From CAZLYK01 sp964563495 (GTDB taxonomy: Bacteria > Acidobacteriota > Blastocatellia > RBC074): 64,000 nt of DNA. The stretch spans positions 1 through 64,000 of the forward strand of contig CAZLYK010000001.1 in assembly GCA_964563495.1 (NCBI GenBank), in the 5' to 3' direction. Each line of letters opens with the position of its first letter. Positions within the stretch are counted from its first letter, which is position 1. A program made the position numbers and the translations under genes. The notes under the pieces were generated by a model, which had not been told where the DNA came from, did no database searches, and worked only from the letters and a program-made list of their open reading frames with translations. Shown piece by piece: positions 32,863 to 42,284 of the stretch.

Positions 32863-34044
32863 TCAGGCGGCGCGCCGGAGATCGACTTCGTTGAGATAGC
32901 CGATCAACAGCCCATCCGGATCGACGACGGCGAGAAATCCCAGTTGGTTAGCCCTGATCTTATACTCGGCGTGCTCGATCGAAGCGCGAACCGTGATGAA
33001 ATGGTCCTCGCTGATCGGAACCATGACCTCCTCGATGATCAGCTTCTCCCATTGCTCGTGCGGGACCTCGCGTAACCGGACGAGCGAGAGAATGCCGTAA
33101 AGCCTTCCCTCTCGCGCCACCGGAAAGTTGGTGTGCCGGTGCGCAGTCAGGATGCGGTCGATAAACTCGCTGATCGACAAGTCAGGCGCAACGCTGATTG
33201 CCGGGGCATTCATGACTGAGCCTACCGTCCCGCTGACCAGCCATTTTTCCAGTTCTTTGAGCTGGGCCTGCTCGCTGGCCCGCTGTCTTTCGCGATGCCG
33301 TAAATCATTCTCGGCGGCCGTTTTCAAAAAGATCCCGAGCACTAAAAACCAGACGGCGACCAGAAAATCCTGCCACACCGTCCCGCGGATTATCCCGTAC
33401 CCGAAGAGGAACAGCCCGTAAGAGATGAGCATATAAGAGATCGCCACACCCATCTTTTTTGTGGTCAGCGTGGCGGAGAGGATATCTTTGCGGCGATGCC
33501 AGAGAACCGCGCGCAAAGCCCTCCCGCCATCGAGCGGCAATCCGGGCAGCAGATTGAACATGGCCAGGAAAATATTGGCGGCTGCCAGGTAATAACAGGC
33601 CTCGATCGCCCCAACCGCGAGCACCGAATGGGAGTTGATCAATTGCAGGGTCAGGAGCCCGGTTAAAAACAACAGGCCAAGCAAAAACGAGCTCGCCGGC
33701 CCCGCGATTGCTACCCTGAACTCAGCCATCGCCGTCCCCGGCTCCCCGACCAGTCGCGCCCAGCCGCCGAAGATATGGAGCTGGATATCGTGAATCCGAA
33801 TGCCTTCCAACCGGGCGATCAGTGAATGCGCCAGCTCGTGAAACAGGACCGAAGCAAAAAACAGCGCGGTAATAACCAGACCGAGAACCAGACTGAGCCA
33901 GAGCGGCCAGGGTGGACGAATCCGCGTTGGAAGCCAAAATTGCGCCAACAGCCAGACGTGTAATATCGCGACCGGCGGCCAGCTGTAATCTATGATCAGC
34001 GGAATACCGAAGAGACGAGCAATTTGAAACTGCCGAAATCGCAT
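32863..34044 (-). CDS. M50 metalloprotease with C-terminal CBS pair (SpoIVFB-like)
   Basis: 393 residues. Six membrane helices carry the zinc motif VLFHELAHSLIA (near residue 68) and NLLPGLPLDGGRALRAVL; a soluble C-terminal region from about 270 has two CBS domains (SVMNAPAISVAPDLSISEF and EEVMVPISEDHFITVRASIE). This is the SpoIVFB/S2P-like intramembrane protease type gated by CBS ligands. The start MRFRQFQIARLFG has no strong ribosome-binding site. It is the fused counterpart of the separate M50 and CBS genes at 20351-21813. Confidence 0.9.
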   Translation of the reverse strand: MRFRQFQIARLFGIPLIIDYSWPPVAILHVWLLAQFWLPTRIRPPWPLWLSLVLGLVITALFFASVLFHELAHSLIARLEGIRIHDIQLHIFGGWARLVGEPGTAMAEFRVAIAGPASSFLLGLLFLTGLLTLQLINSHSVLAVGAIEACYYLAAANIFLAMFNLLPGLPLDGGRALRAVLWHRRKDILSATLTTKKMGVAISYMLISYGLFLFGYGIIRGTVWQDFLVAVWFLVLGIFLKTAAENDLRHRERQRASEQAQLKELEKWLVSGTVGSVMNAPAISVAPDLSISEFIDRILTAHRHTNFPVAREGRLYGILSLVRLREVPHEQWEKLIIEEVMVPISEDHFITVRASIEHAEYKIRANQLGFLAVVDPDGLLIGYLNEVDLRRAA

Positions 34045-34101
34045 AACCAATAATAAATGACAAGCTCAAACCGGAAAAGACCCGATTCATCCCGCCGGTT
34101 C

Positions 34102-34755
34102 TCAATCCGCAACAAACTCTTTGATCGTGTTGATCAATTCTTCCGTCTGATCGTCGAAGAAATGGCCCGCGCCTGGGATCCGGACCAGCCGGGGCCGCAG
34201 GTTAGCCGGCAACCGGCCGAGAAACTCTTCGAGCGGCTTGAGCGGTGCGATTGTATCCTCTACCCCATGAATGAACAGTTTTGGCTTGGCGCATTCGAAT
34301 AAGAGATCGAGATTGCCCACGCGCACCGGCACGCCGATCGCGATCAGCCGGTCAACACGTCGGTCGGCGCAGCCCACGCGAAGCCCGATCACCGATCCGA
34401 ACGAAAAGCCGGCGATGATCACCTGGCGGGCCTGCGGATGATCTGCGAGCAGGTAATCGAGCGCGACCTGTGCGTCTTCGCATTCGCCTTCCCCCTCGTC
34501 GAACTCGCCGGTGCTCTGGCCGACGCCGCGAAAATTGATCCGCATTGTCTCAAAACCCGATTCCTGGAGGGCTTTTGCCGCGCGAAAAACCACTTTGTTA
34601 TGCATCGTTCCGCCAAATTGCGGATGCGGGTGCAGGACCAGCGCGACGCGCTCAGCCGGTTGCTTCGGGCGATAGATTGCCTCCAAGCGCCCGTGAGGCG
34701 CCGGGATCAAAAGATTACCGACAGGATAGGGCATATTTTGTTCATTCACTGACAT
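34102..34755 (-). CDS. Alpha/beta hydrolase
   Basis: 217 residues. Nucleophile elbow GFSFGS (Ser118), acid in GVEDTIAPL and base in GAGHFF near the C-terminus form the triad; an LHPHPQFGGTMHNKV oxyanion segment is typical of the family of small serine hydrolases (YghX/dienelactone-hydrolase-like). No signal peptide, so cytoplasmic. The ATG overlaps the 3' end of the dehydrogenase gene by 10 bases, implying one operon. Confidence 0.85.
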   Translation of the reverse strand: MSVNEQNMPYPVGNLLIPAPHGRLEAIYRPKQPAERVALVLHPHPQFGGTMHNKVVFRAAKALQESGFETMRINFRGVGQSTGEFDEGEGECEDAQVALDYLLADHPQARQVIIAGFSFGSVIGLRVGCADRRVDRLIAIGVPVRVGNLDLLFECAKPKLFIHGVEDTIAPLKPLEEFLGRLPANLRPRLVRIPGAGHFFDDQTEELINTIKEFVAD

Positions 34756-35705
34756 GTCAGCAGGATTTTGAGGGCTCCCGGTCTCTGGGCGGCGGCCATG
34801 GCGGCCAAACCCTCGCTCAATTCGAATTCGCCGGCGATCAATGATTGGACATCGACCAGCCTTGATTCGAGCAACCTCAAAGCCTGTTCAAATCTGCCGC
34901 AGCGCGAGCCGATAACCGTAATCTCATCGACCACGATCCGCGACGTATCAAGCTCGACCGCTCCGTGAAAAGTCGATTTGAGGATGATCGCGCCTCGGGC
35001 CTGGACCAGATCGAGCGCAAGCCGCAAACCGGAGGGCGAGCCGCTCGCCTCGACCACGAAATCGAAGCGCGACGCCGGATCGATCCTCAGCTCGCCCAGC
35101 TCAACCGTCCCGATTCCAGCCTCGGACGCCAATTTCAACTTATCGGCGTATTTACCGATCAGGGTCAGGTCGCATCCCGTCGTCACCAGCACGCGCGCGA
35201 TGAGCTGACCGAGCTTCCCGTCGCCGACCACCGCGACACGATCAAAGGCGTTGATCGCCACCTGGTCCAGAATCTCGCAGGCAGCCGCCAGCGGCTCGGT
35301 GAAGACGGCCTCGCGATCAGCCACGCCGGCGGGGACGATCAGCAGGTTCTGCGGCGGCAAGCTGAGATATTCGGCAAACGCCCCGTCGCGGCCGTGAATG
35401 CCGAGCACGGTCCGGTTGAGGCAATGGCGTGAATCGCCTTCCCGGCACAGCTCGCAGGTTCCGCATCCGGCGTTGATTTCGCCGACCACACGACATCCGA
35501 TCTGGCTCGCCACCGGAGAGTCTTCGACCACTCCGACGAATTCGTGACCGAGCGTGCCGCTGAAATTGGCATAACCTCGCACGATCTCCAGGTCGGTATT
35601 GCAAATACCGGCCGTCCTCACTTTGACGAGCGCCTCCCCGCCGCGATCGGGTGCCTCGATCTCGGTCAGCTGCAGCCGGCTGTCTTCAAATCTCAATGCT
35701 TTCAT
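34746..35705 (-). CDS. Zinc-dependent alcohol dehydrogenase family (MDR)
   Basis: 319 residues. Catalytic zinc ligands Cys35 (AGICNTDLE) and His54-Glu55 (GHEFVGVVE), structural zinc set CGTCELCREGDSRHC (C81, C84, C87, C95), and a Rossmann domain with VAVVGDGKLGQLIARVL. This is the medium-chain dehydrogenase family acting on threonine, sorbitol or similar alcohols; the substrate is not clear. It is somewhat shorter than the usual 340-350 residues. Co-transcribed with the alpha/beta hydrolase. Confidence 0.9.
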   Translation of the reverse strand: MKALRFEDSRLQLTEIEAPDRGGEALVKVRTAGICNTDLEIVRGYANFSGTLGHEFVGVVEDSPVASQIGCRVVGEINAGCGTCELCREGDSRHCLNRTVLGIHGRDGAFAEYLSLPPQNLLIVPAGVADREAVFTEPLAAACEILDQVAINAFDRVAVVGDGKLGQLIARVLVTTGCDLTLIGKYADKLKLASEAGIGTVELGELRIDPASRFDFVVEASGSPSGLRLALDLVQARGAIILKSTFHGAVELDTSRIVVDEITVIGSRCGRFEQALRLLESRLVDVQSLIAGEFELSEGLAAMAAAQRPGALKILLTCQ

Positions 35706-35871
35706 CGATCACGTTCTTAAAACAACCCTTGACAGTTTGCAAGTGACCGGTCTCAGGCCGTTTAGACGCCCGGCTGGCTTTTTCCAGCGCCCTATGCGAT
35801 CCTGAACTTGCCGAAGGCAATCGCCGGCGCGGGTAATTTCTACGCCACGTCTTCTCATCGAAAGGAAGAAA

Positions 35872-36318
35872 ATGTCTATAGTAAAAATCGGCGACATGGT
35901 GAAAGTCCATTACACCGGCAAATTCGAGACCGGTGAAGTATTCGACTCCTCAGAAGGCGGAGAGCCCTTGGCTTTCACGGTCGGCGCCTCGCAGGTCATC
36001 CCGGGCTTCGACCAGGCGCTCCTGGGGATGGAGGTCGGGGGCTCCAAAGAGATAGTCATCCCGCCCGATCAGGCATACGGCGAGCGCATCGAAGAGCTGG
36101 TACAAACGATCAACCGAGATCAATTCAATCTGAGCGGCCTCGATCCGGAGGTCGGTATGGCGATTGAAATGCAGACCCCCCAGGGCAACATCCCGCTCGT
36201 CATCACCGAGATCACTGCGACCACCGTGACTCTCGACGCCAACCATCCGCTGGCCGGCGAAAAACTGCATTTCGCCCTGACTCTGGTTGAAATAGCCGCC
36301 GGCGTCCCGGGTGATTGA
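35872..36318 (+). CDS. FKBP-type peptidyl-prolyl isomerase, SlyD-like
   Basis: 148 residues. The start ATG follows AAAGGAAG. VKVHYTGKFETGEVFDSS and PGFDQALLGMEVG form the FKBP domain, and the segment AYGERIEELVQTINRDQF to about residue 120 is the inserted IF chaperone domain that marks SlyD/FkpA-short proteins. No histidine-rich metal-binding tail, unlike E. coli SlyD. Cytoplasmic folding helper. Endonuclease V starts two bases after its stop. Confidence 0.92.
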   Translation: MSIVKIGDMVKVHYTGKFETGEVFDSSEGGEPLAFTVGASQVIPGFDQALLGMEVGGSKEIVIPPDQAYGERIEELVQTINRDQFNLSGLDPEVGMAIEMQTPQGNIPLVITEITATTVTLDANHPLAGEKLHFALTLVEIAAGVPGD

Positions 36319-36320
36319 CG

Positions 36321-37004
36321 ATGTCTTTACCGCCAGGGCACGATTGGGATCTGACGCCCCGCGAAGCGATTGAATTGCAACAACGACTACGGGGCCACGT
36401 ACGGATTGAGCCGCTCAGACGCGAAGTCAAAACAATTGCCGGAGCAGATATCTCCTTCAACAGGTTTTCGGAGATCATCTACTCCGGTATCGTCGTTCTC
36501 AGCCTCGCGGATCTGAAGATCATTGATTCGGTCGGAGTCTGCGGCTTGGCGAAATTCCCTTACATTCCGGGCTTGCTCAGCTTCCGCGAAACACCCTCGC
36601 TGCTCGAAGCCTGGGATCAACTGACCATCAAACCCGATATACTCATGCTGGATGGTCAGGGACTGGCGCACCCGCGCCGATTCGGGATCGCCTGTCACGT
36701 CGGTTTGTTGCTGGATTTGCCGACCATCGGGTGCGCCAAAAGCATTCTGGTCGGACATCACCCTGAACTGGCGCCCGAGGCGGGAAGTCAATCACCTTTG
36801 ATCGATCGGGGAGAAGAGGTCGGTGTCGCGCTGCGAACAAAGAATAAGGTCTCGCCGGTCTATGTCTCAGCCGGCCATCTCTGCGACCTGCCTTCAGCGG
36901 TGGATCTGGTCATCAGATCGACCGGCAAGTACCGCCAACCGGAACCTACACGCCAGGCCCACCTCCTGGTCAACCAGCTGCGCAAGCAGAATAGACAGGA
37001 TTAA
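36321..37004 (+). CDS. nfi: Endonuclease V (deoxyinosine 3' endonuclease)
   Basis: 227 residues. It nicks DNA one base 3' of deoxyinosine. Active-site carboxylates in IAGADISF (near 44), FRETPSLLEAW (near 92) and MLDGQGLAHPRRFGIACHVG (near 110-128) match the family. The last residues, NRQD, and the TAA stop are encoded by the left arm of palindrome copy 7, so the repeat has entered the reading frame. It overlaps none of its neighbours and is coupled to the FKBP gene. Confidence 0.93.
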   Translation: MSLPPGHDWDLTPREAIELQQRLRGHVRIEPLRREVKTIAGADISFNRFSEIIYSGIVVLSLADLKIIDSVGVCGLAKFPYIPGLLSFRETPSLLEAWDQLTIKPDILMLDGQGLAHPRRFGIACHVGLLLDLPTIGCAKSILVGHHPELAPEAGSQSPLIDRGEEVGVALRTKNKVSPVYVSAGHLCDLPSAVDLVIRSTGKYRQPEPTRQAHLLVNQLRKQNRQD

Positions 37005-37092
37005 CACCTAGATTTCGCCCGAAATTCGGCCTATCGACAAATAGTCGATAGGCCGAATTTCGGGCGAAATCTAGGTGTTAATCCTGTCTATG
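36992..37092. repeat. Interspersed palindromic repeat, copy 7: perfect 48-bp stem
   Basis: Left arm 36992-37039 is the exact reverse complement of 37045-37092 around the loop AAATA. Outer 14 bases are the family end ATAGACAGGATTAA; the inner 34 bases are unrelated to other copies. It separates convergent genes and contains the endonuclease V stop codon. Confidence 0.92.
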
Positions 37093-37093
37093 A

Positions 37094-37942
37094 TTATTTC
37101 ATGGCCTGCTGCATGTCCACACGGACTACCGAAGCCTTGGCGCCCGGGATAAAGAGCTTCTGTTCCCACGGGGCGTACCCCTCACTGACGACCATAATCG
37201 TATGCACCCCTGCGCGCATTCTGATCGTCCGCGGCGCTGTTCCGCTGTAAGAACCGTCGATATAGACTCTCGCCTGTCTGGCCGAGCACTCGACCGTCAC
37301 CTCGCCGACCGATGGACTGAGGGAAGGGATACTGCCGACAATGCTCGGCGTCGGAAGCTTCTCTTCATTTAATTGCTCTTCGGCTTGTGGCGCAGCCACC
37401 GAGGCCTGGGTCGCGCTCGCCCCTTTTTCCGCGACCGGCGCGGCCAGGGTGCTCACGTCGAAGACTATCGCCAATAAACGATTGATATTTTCGATGGTCA
37501 GGTCTTTCGACGTCAGCTCGCGACCGAAGCGCATCCCGATGCGCGGCTGCTTCGGCGACGAGAAAAGACTCGAGAAACCCTTCTTCGCCGCCGCCGCCTC
37601 CTTCTCGGGCTTCGCGCTCAAAAGAATCTCTATCTCGTGGTCGGTGACTCTGAAACTCTTGATCACCAGCTCATCATCCGCCTGGACCAGCGGCGGCGGA
37701 GCATCCGGGGTGGAACTGTTCAGCAACGTGCCGTCAACTATCTCCAGACCACGGCGCGTGGCCGGGATCGGCAATTTGACGCGAACCGTCTTGCCCGTGT
37801 AATGGCTCTGAAGCCCCCTTTTGACGTCTCCGTACCAATCCTCCTCGGGAAGCGTACGGTCCTGCGCGAAAGAGACTCCAGCCAACGCTATCACCAGCAG
37901 CAAAACGAACTTCGCCATCTCGCGAAAATTTAGGTGTGCCAT
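37094..37942 (-). CDS. Exported PEGA-domain protein
   Basis: 282 residues. The start MAHLNFREM is preceded by GAGGT; the signal peptide is MAKFVLLLVIALAGVSFAQ, cleaved near residue 27. A middle region of about 150 residues is unfamiliar, with Ala/Lys-rich linkers. The C-terminal 70 residues form a PEGA domain (VECSARQARVYIDGSYSGTA, GVHTIMVVSEGYAPWEQ), a small beta domain common in surface and S-layer-associated proteins. Encoded downstream of the GWxTD gene on the same strand. Function unknown. Confidence 0.75.
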   Translation of the reverse strand: MAHLNFREMAKFVLLLVIALAGVSFAQDRTLPEEDWYGDVKRGLQSHYTGKTVRVKLPIPATRRGLEIVDGTLLNSSTPDAPPPLVQADDELVIKSFRVTDHEIEILLSAKPEKEAAAAKKGFSSLFSSPKQPRIGMRFGRELTSKDLTIENINRLLAIVFDVSTLAAPVAEKGASATQASVAAPQAEEQLNEEKLPTPSIVGSIPSLSPSVGEVTVECSARQARVYIDGSYSGTAPRTIRMRAGVHTIMVVSEGYAPWEQKLFIPGAKASVVRVDMQQAMK

Positions 37943-38007
37943 ATCAGACCTCAAAAACCAAAAGTCGGTTGGGCTACGAGTTGGCGGGGGAGGAAGGAGA
38001 AAATTCA

Positions 38008-38058
38008 ATTTTGGATTGGGGGAGTGCGGGATATCGCAATTCCCCCAAATCCAAAATC
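38008..38058. terminator. Hairpin downstream of the GWxTD gene
   Basis: AATTTTGGATTGGGGGAG pairs imperfectly with ATTCCCCCAAATCCAAAAT around a 14-base loop. It lies 27 bases past the GWxTD stop. Could be a terminator or a mobile-element relic. Confidence 0.45.
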
Positions 38059-38088
38059 TAAAATCTAAAATCCGAAATCTAAAATCAC
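38049..38088. repeat. Heptamer tandem repeat (AAAATCT)
   Basis: About five tandem copies of AAAATCT/AAAATCC with small variations between the hairpin and the GWxTD stop, a short tandem repeated repeat of the sort known from cyanobacteria. It partly overlaps the hairpin. Confidence 0.7.
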
Positions 38089-39749
38089 TTCACCTGGAAG
38101 CTGTCCTTGTCGGTGGTGACCATGAGATTTGCGACGTTGTCTTTGACTATCACCTGAACATCATAGAAGCCCGGTTTGAACCCTTTGAGCGGGATCAGAC
38201 GCGCCAGGGTAATCTGCTGGCTGTTGATCGTGCTCAACCCGTTCTTGCCATCCTCTTTGATGCGCAACACTTCCTTATCTTTTTGTGTGATCACGTACTC
38301 GATCTCGACGCTCGGCCGCAAAGTCGCCTGATCGATCGAGACATTGTAGACCTGCATATAGACGCCGATAGATTGATCCTGTTTGAATTCGCCGGTGGCG
38401 TTCGGGATGACTTTGAGCGATCCGAGGACAAATTGGCCGCTCGGAAGACGTCCGTTGAGCGGCTCGATTCTCGAAGCCAGAATCAGCGTCGAGGTCGAGA
38501 GTTTTCCTTCTTCGTATTTCGGGACGACAAAACCCTGCTTGATGACGCCGGTCTTGCCGCTGTTGACGTCGCGGACGACCAGGTCGATCTTGTAATTGCC
38601 CGGCTGCAGGACAACGTTCTTCTGATAAGCCGATCTCTGCTGCATGCCGATTTCGAGCGCTTCGGGCGTGTAGCTTGAAGTCACCACATCTTCAAACTGG
38701 CCGGCGCGCCGGCCGGCGACGTTGGTGATCTTGGCGTAGATGTTAACCGCCGCCTGCGGCAACCCGCCGACATCTTTATAGACCAGGTCCTGATTCTCCA
38801 ACTGGACGGTGAACGAAGTCAGAACCGCGGTCTCGGTCACGCGCAGCAGGTTGATATTCAAACCGGCGCTGAGCACATCAAAACTCGCTTTGGGCAGCTC
38901 TGATTCATTAGCCAGGGCCGCGAGGTCATTGAATTTGACCTTCGGGGGTCGCGACAATCTGGCCAACAGATCGAGTCGCTCGAAAGGCTGGTCTTTTGCC
39001 CGCATTCCGAACATTTGCCCCTGACCGCCGCCGCCGCTCGGACCGAACGCACCATAAGCGATGCGGTCGGCTTTGCTGGCCAGCCCCAACTGCTCGGCCA
39101 GAGTCAACCCGGCGTTCGGGGTATAGAGCAGGGCGTCTTTTTCATTCGGGTTGCGCGCGATCCGGTACTCGCCCGATCCGGTCGGGTCGACGAACTCGAT
39201 CTCGACATCCGATCCGACTCCCTCGATGTAGCGATACCACCAGATCTCGAAAGGATAGGTCGAGGTCGTCCCGCCGCCTTCCCACGTCGGACGGTCATAA
39301 CTGCCGCCTGACGGGTGAGACTCGATCTGATCGGGCTTGCCGAACATGATATACATCCGGCCGCGATCGGTCTTCCATCCGGGGATGCCGCTGGTGTATT
39401 TCTCGTTGGCGTAGGCGATCCGCTGGTAGTACTCCTCACGATATTCGTTGACATCGGTATCCGGGTCCGGGTCACGGCGCAGCCAGAACTGCTCGATGAA
39501 CTGCTCGCGTTCATCGTCGGTCTTGAGCGCCATAAATGTCTTGCGCTCTTCATCGGTGATGATCCACCGCACGTCCTCGTCGACCCACCGCTTGTAAACG
39601 CTCTTGAGCGATTCCGCGCTCTGCTTCTTCTTCTTCCGCTCGTCCTTCTTGTCATCCTGAGCGAAGACGGTGAGCGTGGAAAGGATCAAGGTCAAAATCA
39701 AAAACAGCGCGGCCCCGCGCCGAGAATTCCGGTTGAATAGATAATGCAT
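38085..39749 (-). CDS. GWxTD-domain exported protein
   Basis: 554 residues. The ATG at 39749 follows GAGGAG and begins a signal peptide (RRGAALFLILTLILSTLTVFAQ). After a Lys-rich linker (DDKKDERKKKKQ), residues about 55-220 hold the GWxTD domain, seen as YKRWVDEDVRWIITDEER, FIEQFWLRRDPDPDT, GRMYIMFGKPDQIE. The C-terminal 300 residues are beta-rich repeats. These proteins are frequent in acidobacteria and the FCB group; the role is unknown but outer-membrane or periplasmic. Upstream is a TTGACG/TACACT promoter. An N-terminal extension is rejected. Confidence 0.88.
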   Translation of the reverse strand: MHYLFNRNSRRGAALFLILTLILSTLTVFAQDDKKDERKKKKQSAESLKSVYKRWVDEDVRWIITDEERKTFMALKTDDEREQFIEQFWLRRDPDPDTDVNEYREEYYQRIAYANEKYTSGIPGWKTDRGRMYIMFGKPDQIESHPSGGSYDRPTWEGGGTTSTYPFEIWWYRYIEGVGSDVEIEFVDPTGSGEYRIARNPNEKDALLYTPNAGLTLAEQLGLASKADRIAYGAFGPSGGGGQGQMFGMRAKDQPFERLDLLARLSRPPKVKFNDLAALANESELPKASFDVLSAGLNINLLRVTETAVLTSFTVQLENQDLVYKDVGGLPQAAVNIYAKITNVAGRRAGQFEDVVTSSYTPEALEIGMQQRSAYQKNVVLQPGNYKIDLVVRDVNSGKTGVIKQGFVVPKYEEGKLSTSTLILASRIEPLNGRLPSGQFVLGSLKVIPNATGEFKQDQSIGVYMQVYNVSIDQATLRPSVEIEYVITQKDKEVLRIKEDGKNGLSTINSQQITLARLIPLKGFKPGFYDVQVIVKDNVANLMVTTDKDSFQVK

Positions 39750-39882
39750 AAGTCTTGACTCCTCTCGGATGTGGTCAGGCAGCCCGAAAGCTGAAACCAT
39801 GGTCTCGCCCAAAAGCCGCGCTCGCGCCGCCTCCGGGTTGTTCTTTCCGCAAACCGAGTTGGAAAGGTTCCTCGAAGCTACG

Positions 39883-39912
39883 AGTGTAAGCGAGCGGCGC
39901 AAATCACGTCAA
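39883..39912 (-). promoter_or_regulatory. Possible sigma70-type promoter of the GWxTD gene
   Basis: On the minus strand, TTGACG, 18 bases, TACACT. This would give a leader of about 125 bases before the ATG. Spacing and -35 are good, -10 fair. Confidence 0.4.
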
Positions 39913-39994
39913 GCCGCCTCTCGAGTTGACGCCCCTGCGCAATCCCTCCGGCCGGCTCCAGCCTTGAAAACGCCAGGCGGGCCAGGCGGCCGGT

Positions 39995-40023
39995 TTGACA
40001 AGAAAAAATGCTTCTGTTAGCTT
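39995..40023 (+). promoter_or_regulatory. Possible sigma70-type promoter of the lipoprotein gene
   Basis: TTGACA (39995-40000), 17 bases, TAGCTT. The -35 is perfect, the -10 weak. It lies about 80 bases before the ATG. Confidence 0.3.
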
Positions 40024-40105
40024 CCCTTTTTTGTTCAGGTTGCTGGTGACCATAATTACCGCAATGCTATAAGTTAACTGTTTCCAACCGGAGAAGTGGA
40101 AGCAA

Positions 40106-41071
40106 ATGGTTCGCGCCAGTTTTGCAATTGCTGTCCTGGCCTTAACGATTCTACTGAACTCCTGCGCCGGTCTGGTGAAGGTGAGCGATACCACTATTCC
40201 CAGGCTATTGTCGCCATTGGTCGAAGCGAAGTTCGAGTCTTTGGTCGATCAGTTGAAGCCGTTTACCGATCTGCAATCGCTTCGCGCCTGGAGCGTTTAT
40301 ATCAGGTTCCTCGACGCCGAGTCGGCCGAGCGTTATCGCGAAGCCGAGGCGATTCTGGTCCTCAAACGGCCCGACCGCATTCGCCTCATCGTCCAGGTCC
40401 CGGTGGTCAAGACCAAATTGGCCGAGATGGTTTCCGAGTCTAATCATTTCAAGGTCGCCATCTATCCATCGGATTATCGCCGTTTCCTGATCGGGACGAA
40501 TGACGCCGATTACAGCGTCTGGCGGGAAAAACTGGGGCAGAAAGGCCGGAGCGCGCTGATTTCGGCCAGACCATTTCATTTCACCGAATCCCTCATGATG
40601 CAGCCGCTCAGCCTCAACGACCCGCGCTTTGCCTATGGCCTCGAAGAGGCGCTGCTCGAAGAGCCCGATACCCGCCAGGGAGCGAAGAAGGGCGCCAAGG
40701 TCCTGAGGAGCTTCTACGTCGTCTCCGAACTCGAACTCGCGCCCGGCAACCAGGGGCCCGCCGGCGTGCGACGTCGTTTCTGGTTTGACCGCACCAACAA
40801 AGCTCGCCTGGCCCGCCAACAGATCTTCGATAACGGTGGACGACTGATCACCGAAGTCCACTATTCTGACTACAAAAAGTTGAGCGCCGGCAGCGAGTCC
40901 GACTGGCCGAGTGTCATGCTGGTCATCCGCCCGCACGACAACTACTCTGCCCGCCTGACATTCAGCGAAGAGAGATTTGAAAACAACGTCGATCTTCCCG
41001 CCAATGCCTTTGTCCTGGAGAATACTGAAGCGCTGCCGGAAACCGATCTCGACAAACCCGACAAAGAATAG
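40106..41071 (+). CDS. Outer-membrane-type lipoprotein with LolA/LolB-like (DUF4292-like) fold
   Basis: 321 residues. The signal peptide ends in a lipobox LLNSC with Cys20 as the lipidated residue, so the protein is membrane-anchored; +2 is Ala, not an inner-membrane-retention residue. Beta-rich middle (AEAILVLKRPDRIRLIVQVP, HFKVAIYPSDYRRFLIG) resembles the LolA/LolB half-barrel. GGAGAAGTGGAAG lies before the ATG. The stop TAG is the TAG of the palindrome end AATAGACAGG. Followed by a permease, ATPase and LolA, suggesting a lipoprotein-transport role. Confidence 0.7.
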   Translation: MVRASFAIAVLALTILLNSCAGLVKVSDTTIPRLLSPLVEAKFESLVDQLKPFTDLQSLRAWSVYIRFLDAESAERYREAEAILVLKRPDRIRLIVQVPVVKTKLAEMVSESNHFKVAIYPSDYRRFLIGTNDADYSVWREKLGQKGRSALISARPFHFTESLMMQPLSLNDPRFAYGLEEALLEEPDTRQGAKKGAKVLRSFYVVSELELAPGNQGPAGVRRRFWFDRTNKARLARQQIFDNGGRLITEVHYSDYKKLSAGSESDWPSVMLVIRPHDNYSARLTFSEERFENNVDLPANAFVLENTEALPETDLDKPDKE

Positions 41072-41165
41072 ACAGGATTGACGGGGTTTCTGCAGGATTA
41101 TAGCAACCTTCACGTATGTCCGACCGCGAGGACGCGGTCGGACATACGTGAAGGTTGCTGCCGCA
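41069..41165. repeat. Interspersed palindromic repeat, copy 8, chimeric
   Basis: Left family end AATAGACAGGATTGACGGGG (41068-41087) is present but the matching right end is missing. In its place is a perfect 27-bp stem, 41102-41128 with 41133-41159 (AGCAACCTTCACGTATGTCC and its complement), loop AGGA. It lies between the lipoprotein and permease genes. Confidence 0.8.
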
Positions 41166-41180
41166 GGGTAAACATTGATT

Positions 41181-42278
<1,098 letters not shown>

Positions 42279-42284
42279 AACAGT

